A DNA stretch of 64,000 nucleotides from Croceivirga sp. Lineage in GTDB: Bacteria; Bacteroidota; Bacteroidia; Flavobacteriales; Flavobacteriaceae. The DNA is taken from the NCBI GenBank assembly GCA_028284285.1, contig JANQSA010000035.1, positions 1-64,000 of the forward strand, written 5' to 3'. Below are positions 1 to 7,535 of the stretch, in pieces. The notes under the pieces are model-generated. The model saw only the letters and a list, made by a program, of their open reading frames with translations. It did no database searches and had not been told where the DNA came from. Positions within the stretch are counted from its first letter, which is position 1, and each line of letters opens with the position of its first letter. Both the position numbers and the translations under genes were made by a program.

Positions 1-17
1 ACCTAAAATTAATAATC

Positions 18-557
18 ATGAAAACGACCCTTAGATTAGTATTCGCAACATTCCTTTTGTTTTTAACTGGCTGTTCCAGTTTGCAGGTATCCAGTGAAAC
101 GGCCAAAGAAGCCGATTTGAACAAGTATAGTTCCTACACACTTGCCGACACCGAAGAGGGCTTTCTAGTCCATGTAAATCCTACCCAAAAGATGCAACTA
201 GAGAAAGCCATAGAAGAACAGGCCCAGGCCATTTCAACTGTGAAGAACAATTCTGGAGTCACGGGTCCTGATGTATTGATTAACTATTTCGTAGTAGTTG
301 ATACTAAAAGAGATCTAGACACCTACACCAATTACTACGGCCTCAGAAGGTGGCGATATCAGATCACAGAGGTAGAAGTGAGGGAATATACCCAAGGAAC
401 CTTAATTGTAGACTTTATTGATGCCAAAACCAAGGAAGTGGTTTGGCATGGTAGCACAACGGGGGTTATCACAACAAATTCCATCGAATTGGAACAAAAA
501 GTAAATGATGCCGTAAAGGCCATCTTCGATAAATACAGAAAAGACCGATCACTTTAA
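18..557 (+). CDS. DUF4136 lipoprotein
   Basis: A 179-residue exported lipoprotein. The N-terminus is a short signal peptide ending in a lipobox (LTGC, Cys near residue 19), so the mature protein should be lipid-anchored in the cell envelope. The rest resembles the DUF4136 family: a 'KYSSYTLAD' segment near the start, a central 'GPDVLINYFVVVDTKRD' strand region, and 'GTLIVDFIDAKTKEVVWHGS' near the C-terminus. The molecular role of the family is unknown. It lies 13 bp upstream of another exported protein on the same strand and probably starts or belongs to that transcription unit. Family assignment is by motif recognition only. Confidence 0.8.
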   Translation: MKTTLRLVFATFLLFLTGCSSLQVSSETAKEADLNKYSSYTLADTEEGFLVHVNPTQKMQLEKAIEEQAQAISTVKNNSGVTGPDVLINYFVVVDTKRDLDTYTNYYGLRRWRYQITEVEVREYTQGTLIVDFIDAKTKEVVWHGSTTGVITTNSIELEQKVNDAVKAIFDKYRKDRSL

Positions 558-570
558 AATCACAGGTGTT

Positions 571-1839
571 ATGAAACGAATATTCAAACTGATAATCGCA
601 GTATTCCTACTGCAATTGTTTACACCTGCATTTGCTCAGGAAAACAGGACTACCCTACGAACTCTGGCAAAACAAGAGCAAGATGTTATTGATGCCATTG
701 TGCTTTACCCTGAAGAAACCAGGGGTCACATCTTTGAAGTGGCGCAGCATCCAGCCTTATTGATTCGCCTTGAAAGTCTCCAGAAAACGTCTCAAGAAGC
801 TTTTCTAAATGCAGTAATGGATCTTGATCGTGATACCCAGGAAAGCTTCTACGAGCTGACCCGATATCCTAGGCTAATTGATTCTTTGGTCCGTTTAAGC
901 AACACCAAGTTCAATAAGAAAACATTGATAGCGTCCTATCCAGAGGAAATTCAGGATGATGTTGCCAATGTGCTTAAAAAGGAGAAAACCTTAGAAGAAA
1001 TCGCTTCATTGAACCAGTCAACTCGATCGCAATTCAAAGAAACCATTGGAAAGTATCCCGAAAATGCACAGGCCAGTATTCGAAAGCTTATCCAAAATCC
1101 AGAATTATTAAGCCTGTTAGTTGACAATATTGACATGACTATTCTAGCTGGGGATATTTACAAAGAGGACCCTGAATGGATTACTGACAAAGCGAGAGAA
1201 TTAAACCTGGATGCGGCCCGAAAACAAGCCGAGGAGCTGAACGATTACAAAAAACAACTTGAAGAAGACCCTGAGGCTTTTCAGGAAATGCAACAAGCTG
1301 CAGATTTATACGCTCAGGACAATAGTATTAGTGAAAAGGAATATAAAGAGCCGACCACAGTAAAGGTAACTTACAGCTATTCTTATTGGTATGGATACCC
1401 CTACTGGTATACCTATCCGTATTGGAGACCAATGCCCTACTATTACTATACAGGATTCTATTACGGACCAGGGGGGACGGTAATCATCATTGGACTTCCG
1501 AGTTATCATTATGTCCATTGGCATTACGTCCATTATCCTCACCGACATGTTCACTTGCATGCTCATTATCACCGTCATTACAGACGACATCCCAGCAGTG
1601 GAAGTGGCCTTAGCGCTGCTTTAAAAATCGAACGGGACAGGAACATTGGTCTTTCTAGAGATAATGGGGAACGTGCAAAACCAAATAGATCAAATCAAGG
1701 AATTAGAAGTGGGAATCCCCCAAAAATTGATTTCAGAGAAAAGGTTACGCAAGATAGAAACTACGAGCAATTCAAAAACAACGATAAGCTAAAAGGAAAT
1801 TGGTCAACCCGAAAAAACAAGGCTAGAAATAGGGGCTAA
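571..1839 (+). CDS. Exported Tyr/His-rich protein of unknown function
   Basis: A 422-residue protein with a cleavable signal peptide (hydrophobic stretch ending at AFAQ, about residue 22). Residues about 25-260 are charged and helical, with repeated motifs around 'YPEE', 'YPEN' and 'L..L..' that suggest a helical repeat. Residues about 268-340 are extraordinarily rich in Tyr, Trp, Pro and His (runs such as YWYGYPYWYTYPYW, then alternating HYHRHYRRH). The tail is basic and Asn-rich. I do not recognise a named domain. The His-rich stretch could bind metal and the aromatic stretch could associate with wall or membrane, but both are guesses. It follows the DUF4136 lipoprotein by 13 bp and is likely co-transcribed. 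Confidence 0.75.
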   Translation: MKRIFKLIIAVFLLQLFTPAFAQENRTTLRTLAKQEQDVIDAIVLYPEETRGHIFEVAQHPALLIRLESLQKTSQEAFLNAVMDLDRDTQESFYELTRYPRLIDSLVRLSNTKFNKKTLIASYPEEIQDDVANVLKKEKTLEEIASLNQSTRSQFKETIGKYPENAQASIRKLIQNPELLSLLVDNIDMTILAGDIYKEDPEWITDKARELNLDAARKQAEELNDYKKQLEEDPEAFQEMQQAADLYAQDNSISEKEYKEPTTVKVTYSYSYWYGYPYWYTYPYWRPMPYYYYTGFYYGPGGTVIIIGLPSYHYVHWHYVHYPHRHVHLHAHYHRHYRRHPSSGSGLSAALKIERDRNIGLSRDNGERAKPNRSNQGIRSGNPPKIDFREKVTQDRNYEQFKNNDKLKGNWSTRKNKARNRG

Positions 1840-1947
1840 TACATTCGGAAAGCCAAATGCCACGATGGGAAGTTCCCAAGTGCACAAAGGCTTGAGTGAA
1901 GGTAAGTTTGACCAAAGAATATGTTTAACAACCTAAAACACAATATC

Positions 1948-2841
1948 ATGAAAACTAAATTGATAACCGTATTGACATTACTGATGGTATACTTTCAGGT
2001 GAACGCTCAAGAAGAAGATTTTAACCTGGCAGGTATATCGTACACCTTTAATCCAGCAGTAAGTTTGGATAATCCTTCAAATCAACAGCTTGGGGAGACA
2101 GAAATCAACATATCTGAATTCAGAGCATTCTTTTTGGCACCTTTCAAATTGAAAAACGATAACACTACCTTGTTTGCTGGTGTTGATTATACCTTCTTGG
2201 GTGGGCCTTTAAATGACCTTCCCAATGATCAAAGCGTAGATGCAAATCTGCATGCCTTGAAATTTTCAGCTGGAATTAATCAAAGATTGAGCAATAATTG
2301 GGCAGTAAGAGCAATAATTTCCCCCACCATTGCATCGGACTTTTCAGGAAGCCTAAGTTCAGATGCGTTTACGCTACAGGCATCAGGACTTGTTAGATAT
2401 ATCACCGACAATGGTATCAAATATGGCTTGGGAGCTGCCTATACCAATGGATTTGGTGAACCACAACTAGTGCCCGTTGGTGAATTCATATACCGCAACG
2501 GCAATTGGGATGTCCTGATCCTGGCTCCTATTCAAGCTGTTATACGTTACCATCTAAACAAAGTGATATTAGGATTCCGAGTAGACCTTCAGGGTAACGA
2601 ATACGCCCTTAACGTTGAGGACACAGACCGGAACATAGGGCAAGTAGAAAGTGTTAAGTTTTCCAGATATAATGTTGGTCCAACGATTGCTACTGATCTA
2701 TCAAAAAGTGTACGCCTTGTCTTATCCGGAGGGCTTTCCTTAGGCAGAAAGCTTACTGCAACTGATGTGAACGGGGATACTGAAGATTACGGATTAGAAA
2801 ATGGGGCATTTCTAAAAGCGAGTTTTCTACTTATTAAATAA
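1948..2841 (+). CDS. Outer-membrane beta-barrel protein (DUF6268-like)
   Basis: A predicted outer-membrane protein of 297 residues. An in-frame ATG exists at 1921, but the one at 1948 directly precedes a good signal peptide (MKTKLITVLTLLMVYFQVNAQ), so I start there. After cleavage the chain shows alternating hydrophobic and polar residues typical of beta strands, with aromatic-rich strand ends and a final Leu/Phe-rich strand (GAFLKASFLLIK). The pattern resembles the DUF6268 beta-barrel family found in Bacteroidetes. Substrate or role is unknown. It sits between the Tyr/His-rich protein and the FGE-like protein on the same strand, 108 bp and 34 bp away. Confidence 0.7.
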   Translation: MKTKLITVLTLLMVYFQVNAQEEDFNLAGISYTFNPAVSLDNPSNQQLGETEINISEFRAFFLAPFKLKNDNTTLFAGVDYTFLGGPLNDLPNDQSVDANLHALKFSAGINQRLSNNWAVRAIISPTIASDFSGSLSSDAFTLQASGLVRYITDNGIKYGLGAAYTNGFGEPQLVPVGEFIYRNGNWDVLILAPIQAVIRYHLNKVILGFRVDLQGNEYALNVEDTDRNIGQVESVKFSRYNVGPTIATDLSKSVRLVLSGGLSLGRKLTATDVNGDTEDYGLENGAFLKASFLLIK

Positions 2842-2875
2842 CTACAATCACTTCTTTAACCCTTATTGAAACAAG

Positions 2876-3772
2876 ATGAAAAAGTATATCCATTTGATCC
2901 TATTAACGTTCTTTTCCGGTGCGCTTATAAGTTCTTACAATTCAAAAAAGGAATTGACTCCGGAAGGTATGGTAAAAATTCCCGGAGGGAAAAGCATTAT
3001 AGGTTCCAATGCAGTATTTGCGCAGGAAGGACCAATTCATGAAAAAGTCACCAAGGCATTTTATATGGACATTCATCCGGTTACTGTGGCCCAGTTCCGA
3101 AAGTTTGTACAAAAAACCGGATATGAAACGGAAGCAGAAAAATTCGGAAGCGCAGGAGTATTTCAAATGGAGACAGGCCGATGGACCTTGGTTAATGGTG
3201 CCAACTGGATGTTTCCACAGGGTCCTAAGGGTGAAAATGCAAAGGATAACCATCCTGTCACACAAGTGTCTTGGGATGATGCCAAAGCCTACTGCAAATG
3301 GGTTGGTAAACGTTTGCCCACAGAACAGGAATGGGAACATGCCGCCAGAAATGGGGGATTAATAAGAACAGCAAAATATCCCTGGGGTTCAGATACCCTT
3401 ATGAAAGATGGAGTCTACCAGGCCAATGTTTGGCAAGGCGCCTTTCCATTGTATAATAGTCAAAAAGATGGATATGAATATACTTCTCCCGTAGGGGCTT
3501 TTGGTGAATCCCCTCTAGGGTTGCAAGATATGGCAGGAAACGTCTGGGAGTGGTGTGCCAATTGGAAAATTCCATACAGCCAAAATCCAAAGGAATTTAC
3601 TCCTAATGCTCAAAGCGAGAAGGCCCAGCGCGGAGGTTCTTTCTTATGTGATCCCATGGTCTGCCACGGATTTAGGGTCTCTGGAAGAAGCGGATCTACC
3701 CCGGAAACCTCACTTATGCATGTGGGCTTCCGTTGTGTAAAAGATATTTCAAACCAACAACACCAGAAATGA
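2876..3772 (+). CDS. Exported formylglycine-generating-enzyme (SUMF1) family protein
   Basis: A 298-residue protein with an N-terminal hydrophobic signal and a full FGE-sulfatase domain: 'MVKIPGG..IIGSN' near residue 32, 'DIHPVTVAQFRKF', 'HPVTQVSWDDAKAYCKWVGK', 'RLPTEQEWEHAARNG', 'YPWG', 'GLQDMAGNVWEWCANW' and 'RGGSFLC....C.GFR....GFRC'. Cys258 and Cys263 match the spacing of the copper-binding catalytic pair of true formylglycine-generating enzymes (Cys336/Cys341 in human FGE), which many non-catalytic family members lack. True activity would convert a Cys in sulfatases to formylglycine. No sulfatase is visible in the window. The stop overlaps the DUF983 start (ATGA), so translation is probably coupled. 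Confidence 0.82.
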   Translation: MKKYIHLILLTFFSGALISSYNSKKELTPEGMVKIPGGKSIIGSNAVFAQEGPIHEKVTKAFYMDIHPVTVAQFRKFVQKTGYETEAEKFGSAGVFQMETGRWTLVNGANWMFPQGPKGENAKDNHPVTQVSWDDAKAYCKWVGKRLPTEQEWEHAARNGGLIRTAKYPWGSDTLMKDGVYQANVWQGAFPLYNSQKDGYEYTSPVGAFGESPLGLQDMAGNVWEWCANWKIPYSQNPKEFTPNAQSEKAQRGGSFLCDPMVCHGFRVSGRSGSTPETSLMHVGFRCVKDISNQQHQK

Positions 3773-4125
3773 TGATAAAAGACATTTTAACCAATAAATG
3801 CCCCCATTGTGGCAAAGGAAGAATTTTTAACGAAGCTAATATCTACTTCAATTTTAGCAGACCGAAGATGAACGAGTACTGTCCAAATTGTGGGTTCAAC
3901 TATCAAAAAGAACCTGGCTTTTTCTTTGGAGCCATGTATGTGAGCTATGGTCTAACCGTTGCCCAGGGAATTATTACATACCTAATTGCCAGTACTTTTT
4001 TTGAAGAAAAATTTGATTTACGGATAATTGGAATAATTGCCGGTATCTTACTTCTACTTTCCTCTTTTAATATGAGGTTATCTAGGATACTCTGGATATA
4101 TCTTTTCAAAAACTATTCCCGCTAG
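3769..4125 (+). CDS. DUF983 zinc-ribbon membrane protein
   Basis: A 118-residue protein of the DUF983 family. It has an N-terminal zinc ribbon (CPHCGKG near residue 11 and CPNCGFNY near residue 40) followed by two membrane helices (around residues 50-75 and 85-105). The frame is open upstream to 3733, but that region lies inside the FGE-like gene; the ATG at 3769 overlaps the upstream stop as ATGA and gives the family's usual start (MMIKDILTNKCPHCG), with 3772 as an alternative. Function is unknown; some family members are annotated near cytochrome oxidase genes, but no such genes are here. Confidence 0.8.
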   Translation: MMIKDILTNKCPHCGKGRIFNEANIYFNFSRPKMNEYCPNCGFNYQKEPGFFFGAMYVSYGLTVAQGIITYLIASTFFEEKFDLRIIGIIAGILLLLSSFNMRLSRILWIYLFKNYSR

Positions 4126-4147
4126 CATTATTGTGCTGAATAGCTAT

Positions 4148-4186
4148 AAAAAAAGCCCTTCGAATTTGAAGGGCTTCTATTTTTTA
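4148..4186. terminator. Bidirectional rho-independent terminator
   Basis: A perfect 9-bp stem (AAGCCCTTC, six-base loop GAATTT, GAAGGGCTT) flanked by an A-run on the left and a T-run on the right. It can terminate the DUF983 transcription unit from the left and the tRNA transcript from the right. Confidence 0.85.
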
Positions 4187-4187
4187 G

Positions 4188-4269
4188 TGCGGCTGAAGGG
4201 AGTCGAACCCCCACGCCTCTCGGCACTTGATCCTAAGTCAAGCATGTCTACCAGTTCCATCACAGCCGC
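4188..4269 (-). tRNA. tRNA-Leu (anticodon UAG)
   Basis: Read on minus, the sequence folds as a tRNA: acceptor 5' GCGGCTG pairing with 3' CAGCCGC plus discriminator A, anticodon stem CTTGA/TCAAG around loop CTTAGGA with anticodon TAG, a variable arm beginning TGCCGAGAGGCG, and T-arm GGGGGTTCGACTCCC. The length of 82 nt and the extended variable arm fit leucine. The 3' CCA is not encoded. The bidirectional hairpin immediately follows it. Confidence 0.95.
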
Positions 4270-4367
4270 ATTACGGGAGTGCAAATATACTTCAATTTTT
4301 CAATTGCCCCATACCGCTGTTTTAAAAACTTCTTTTTACTATTTTTAGTATCCCAGAAAACTATTCC

Positions 4368-5759
4368 ATGGAAGAAATCAACAACTACATTGAACAACAC
4401 AAAGACCGATTCGTAAATGAACTTATTACCCTCTTAAAGATCCCATCCATCAGCGCGGACAGCGCCCACTCCCAGGACGTTATAGAAACAGCGGAAGCCG
4501 TTGAAAAAGCATTAAAAAATGCGGGTTGTGACCATACGGAGATCTGTGAGACCAAAGGATATCCGGTGGTATATGGGGAAAAAATGGTCGATCCGAAATT
4601 GCCCACTATTCTGGTATATGGCCACTATGATGTACAACCTCCGGACCCCTTGAATTTATGGAATTCCCCTCCCTTTGAGCCAGTCATCAAAACAACGGAC
4701 CTGCACCCAAATGGGGCGATCTTTGCCCGGGGGGCCTGCGATGATAAAGGGCAAATGTTTATGCATGTAAAAGCCCTGGAATTCATGGTAAAAAACAACG
4801 CTTTGCCCTGTAATGTGAAGTTTATGATTGAAGGTGAAGAAGAAGTAGGCAGTGATAGCCTGGCTGATTTCCTGGCAGAGCACAAGGAAAAACTGGACAA
4901 CGATATTATCCTGATCTCGGATACCGGCATGATGGCTAATGATGTACCTTCCATTACCACCGGCCTGCGCGGGCTGAGCTATGTAGAAGTGGAGGTAACA
5001 GGGCCTAACCGGGACCTGCATTCCGGAATTTACGGTGGTGCTGTACCCAACCCGATCAATATCCTATCAAAAATGATCGCTTCCTTGCATGACGATAATA
5101 ACCATATTACCATTCCCGGTTTTTATGACAAAGTGGAAGAGTTGGATACTGCGGAACGCGCCCATATGGCCGAAGCGCCCTTTAGCGTGGAAGCCTACAA
5201 AAATGCGTTGGATATTGATGATGTGTACGGGGAATCGGGGTATACTACTCCGGAACGCTATTCCATTCGTCCTACTTTGGATGTCAACGGGATTTGGGGC
5301 GGGTATACCGGCGAAGGGGCAAAAACCGTCATTGCCAGCAAGGCCTATGCAAAGATCTCCATGCGATTGGTCCCGCATCAGGATCCTGATGAAATCACCG
5401 AATTGTTTGCGACTCATTTTACATCCATTGCCCCCAAAGGGGTCAAAGTGACGGTAACTCCGCACCATGGTGGCTTACCTTATGTGACCCCCACAGATAG
5501 TATTGGTTACAAAGCGGCATCCAAAGCCTATGAAGCCACTTTTGGGAAAACACCTATTCCCGAGCGTACGGGGGGAAGCATCCCTATTGTGGCTTTGTTT
5601 GAAGAGGTTTTGGGAAGCAAGACCATCTTAATGGGATTTGGTTTGGACAGCGATGCCATTCACTCGCCCAACGAGCATTTTGGGGTATGGAATTTTCTGA
5701 AAGGGATAGAGACTATTCCTTATTTCTATAAATATTACACGGAGCTTTCCACTCAATAA
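4368..5759 (+). CDS. M20 family dipeptidase
   Basis: A 463-residue cytosolic metallopeptidase of the M20/M25/M40 family, which removes residues from short peptides using two zinc ions. Visible motifs are 'ILVYGHYDVQPPDP' (zinc His and Asp), 'FARGACDDKGQ' (bridging Asp), 'EGEEEVGS' (catalytic Glu and zinc Glu), 'LRGLSYVEVEVTGPNRDLHSG' opening the lid/dimerisation domain, and a C-terminal His in 'DAIHSPNEHFGV'. Full length for the family with no signal peptide. It is monocistronic: a strong terminator follows directly. Confidence 0.92.
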   Translation: MEEINNYIEQHKDRFVNELITLLKIPSISADSAHSQDVIETAEAVEKALKNAGCDHTEICETKGYPVVYGEKMVDPKLPTILVYGHYDVQPPDPLNLWNSPPFEPVIKTTDLHPNGAIFARGACDDKGQMFMHVKALEFMVKNNALPCNVKFMIEGEEEVGSDSLADFLAEHKEKLDNDIILISDTGMMANDVPSITTGLRGLSYVEVEVTGPNRDLHSGIYGGAVPNPINILSKMIASLHDDNNHITIPGFYDKVEELDTAERAHMAEAPFSVEAYKNALDIDDVYGESGYTTPERYSIRPTLDVNGIWGGYTGEGAKTVIASKAYAKISMRLVPHQDPDEITELFATHFTSIAPKGVKVTVTPHHGGLPYVTPTDSIGYKAASKAYEATFGKTPIPERTGGSIPIVALFEEVLGSKTILMGFGLDSDAIHSPNEHFGVWNFLKGIETIPYFYKYYTELSTQ

Positions 5760-5760
5760 A

Positions 5761-5792
5761 AAACATCCACCCTGAAAAGGGTGGATGTTTTT
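5761..5792. terminator. Bidirectional terminator between convergent genes
   Basis: A perfect 12-bp inverted repeat (AAACATCCACCC, loop TGAAAA, GGGTGGATGTTT) ending in a T-run. It separates the dipeptidase from the convergent flavoprotein gene and can serve both. Confidence 0.93.
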
Positions 5793-5806
5793 AGCGTTTT
5801 CTTAGT

Positions 5807-7009
5807 TTAAGGAAGTTGCGAATACCCGTTTCGGGTTTTCCACATAAAGTACTTTTCAAACAGCACTTTGGAAAAGTCGTAGAAAATGTTGGGGATCATA
5901 ATCGCAAAATTTCGGGGTTTAAACAAATGATCACTCAGAATGATCACCTCTTTTTTACCGGCATCCATTACACAAATCCCCGGAATTTTACCCCAGGCTT
6001 TGGTTTTCAATTTTTGCTTCCCCTTTTCCACCCTTATAATGTTTTCAGCTACAATTTTCCCGGTTTCATCGGAAGGATAACCCGTCTTGGGTCCTGAGAA
6101 CGGTACCTTACCCGGTTCAAAAGGCAGATCCACCTGGACGGCAATACCCGCTGCCCAAACATTAGGCCAATCCTTATGGCGATAGTCTTCTCCAACCGGC
6201 AAATAGCCATTAGAGGTTGGATGAAGCGCTGGAGAATTGGTCACAAAATCCACGCCAAAAAAGGGTGGCATCAGCATGGTAAAACTGCTGGGCAATACTT
6301 CACCGGAACTGAGCACTACACTATTTTCGGTGACTTCCTTCACCCCTACCTCGGTCCGGTATTTAATATTGAACATCTTCATAAACGATTTCAACATGGT
6401 TTCGCCACCAGGCATACCGTCAATTCCAAAATGCCCGAGATAGTTTTCAGGAGTGATCCAGTACAAATCCACTTTTTTTCGAATTCTCTGTTCCCTGAGC
6501 CATTTCTCAATATTAAAGAGGAATTCATAAGCAGCACCCATACATCCGGCATTTTGTGTTGCCCCAATTACTATAGGGCCGGGATTCTTTTTAAAATCTT
6601 CCAGTGCCTTCCTGGTTTTCATGGCCCCCTTGGGTGTGCCAATGTAATGGGCATGTTCCTTAACGCCAGGGGCCACCTCATAATCCACTTTTGGTCCGGT
6701 AGCAATGACCAGGTGGTCATAGGTAAAGTCCCCTTTTTTGGTCTTTACCGTGTTGCTTGCGGGGTCTACACTTAAGGCCTCGGTCTGAATAAACTCCACG
6801 CCCTTCTTCTTTAGTATCACGTCTTTTCTAAACGAAATATCCTTAACCTCCCTGCGGCCTAAAGGCACCCAGATCAAGGAGGGAATAAAAAGAAATAAGG
6901 GGGATTTGTCTATGACCAAAACCCTATGATTTCGTTTTCCTTTGCGTTTAATCTCCAATGCGGCGGTCATTCCGGCAAAATTTCCACCAATCACGACAGT
7001 TGTTTTCAT
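5807..7009 (-). CDS. Sulfide:quinone oxidoreductase-like FAD-dependent oxidoreductase
   Basis: A 400-residue flavoprotein of the NDH-2/SQR superfamily. The frame is open to 7180, but the ATG at 7009 directly precedes the dinucleotide-binding motif (MKTTVVIGGNFAGMTAALE) and leaves the operator region free, so I start there. Other landmarks are 'YDHLVIATGPKVDYE', 'GATQNAGCMGAAYEF', whose Cys matches a redox Cys of SQR proteins, 'VWAAGIAVQVD', and a C-terminal 'GICVMDAGKKEVI' containing another Cys. Likely role: oxidation of sulfide or a related donor at the membrane with electrons to quinone; substrate is not proven. It diverges from blaI, and the operator array at 7105-7167 lies between them. 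Confidence 0.75.
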   Translation of the reverse strand: MKTTVVIGGNFAGMTAALEIKRKGKRNHRVLVIDKSPLFLFIPSLIWVPLGRREVKDISFRKDVILKKKGVEFIQTEALSVDPASNTVKTKKGDFTYDHLVIATGPKVDYEVAPGVKEHAHYIGTPKGAMKTRKALEDFKKNPGPIVIGATQNAGCMGAAYEFLFNIEKWLREQRIRKKVDLYWITPENYLGHFGIDGMPGGETMLKSFMKMFNIKYRTEVGVKEVTENSVVLSSGEVLPSSFTMLMPPFFGVDFVTNSPALHPTSNGYLPVGEDYRHKDWPNVWAAGIAVQVDLPFEPGKVPFSGPKTGYPSDETGKIVAENIIRVEKGKQKLKTKAWGKIPGICVMDAGKKEVIILSDHLFKPRNFAIMIPNIFYDFSKVLFEKYFMWKTRNGYSQLP

Positions 7010-7104
7010 GGCTCCTTGATTTTGTACTCGTAAAACTAATGCTATCGCTAATTGCACACAGCTACCTGAGTCACATAAGGGCCACTTTTTTTGAAAATCA
7101 ATTA

Positions 7105-7167
7105 TTCTACACTTGTAGAAATAAAAATTTATTCTATATTTGTAGAACACATTCTTATTTTGTAGAA
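7105..7167. promoter_or_regulatory. Three BlaI-type operators (TTCTA..TGTAGAA)
   Basis: Three 16-bp copies of one palindrome: TTCTACACTTGTAGAA (7105-7120), TTCTATATTTGTAGAA (7132-7147) and TTCTTATTTTGTAGAA (7152-7167). The last one abuts the BlaI start codon. Their starts are 27 and 20 bp apart. The TACA..TGTA core fits known BlaI/MecI operators. They lie between the divergent flavoprotein and blaI genes and probably give autorepression of blaI-blaR1, and possibly control of the flavoprotein. The repeats are seen; the binding is inferred. Confidence 0.8.
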
Positions 7168-7533
7168 ATGAAACTATCAAATTCCGAAGAAGAATTAATG
7201 AATATCATCTGGAGGCAGAAGCGGGCTTTTATGAAAGAGCTTTTGGAAGCCTATCCCGAACCCAAACCGGCACCAACAACCGTAGCCACTTTGCTTACGC
7301 GAATGATGGATAAGGGTTTTGTGGCCTATAAAAGTTTTGGCCGTTCCAGACAATACTATCCCTTGGTAAAAAAACAGGATTATTTCTCAAAACAACTGAA
7401 AGGATTGATCAAGAATTTCTTTAACGATAGTCCCAGCCAGTTTGCTTCCTTTTTTACACGAGAGACGAATTTGAACAAAGCGGAACTGGAAGAGTTAAAA
7501 AAACTAATAGAGCAAGAGATCAAACGCAAATAA
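7168..7533 (+). CDS. BlaI/MecI/CopY family transcriptional repressor
   Basis: A 121-residue winged-helix repressor: 'MKLSNSEEELMNIIW' helix 1, 'PAPTTVATLLTRMMDKGFVAYK' recognition helix and wing, 'GRSRQYYPLV', and a C-terminal dimerisation and protease-cleavage region. The frame runs open upstream to 6958, but the family begins at this ATG, which immediately follows the third operator copy. It is followed by a BlaR1-type protease-sensor at a 2-bp gap, the standard arrangement in which the sensor inactivates the repressor. In Bacteroidetes such pairs usually control envelope functions rather than beta-lactamase, and no beta-lactamase is here. Confidence 0.9.
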   Translation: MKLSNSEEELMNIIWRQKRAFMKELLEAYPEPKPAPTTVATLLTRMMDKGFVAYKSFGRSRQYYPLVKKQDYFSKQLKGLIKNFFNDSPSQFASFFTRETNLNKAELEELKKLIEQEIKRK

Positions 7534-7535
7534 CT

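Noticed and set aside
6176-6775. 199-residue open frame antisense to the SQR-like gene
   Set aside because: Composition is unlike a protein and it overlaps a gene with clear FAD motifs.
7010-7180. Longer N-terminus of the SQR-like protein starting at 7180
   Set aside because: The extra 57 residues run through the operator array and the BlaI start and do not resemble the family; the ATG at 7009 directly precedes the FAD-binding motif.
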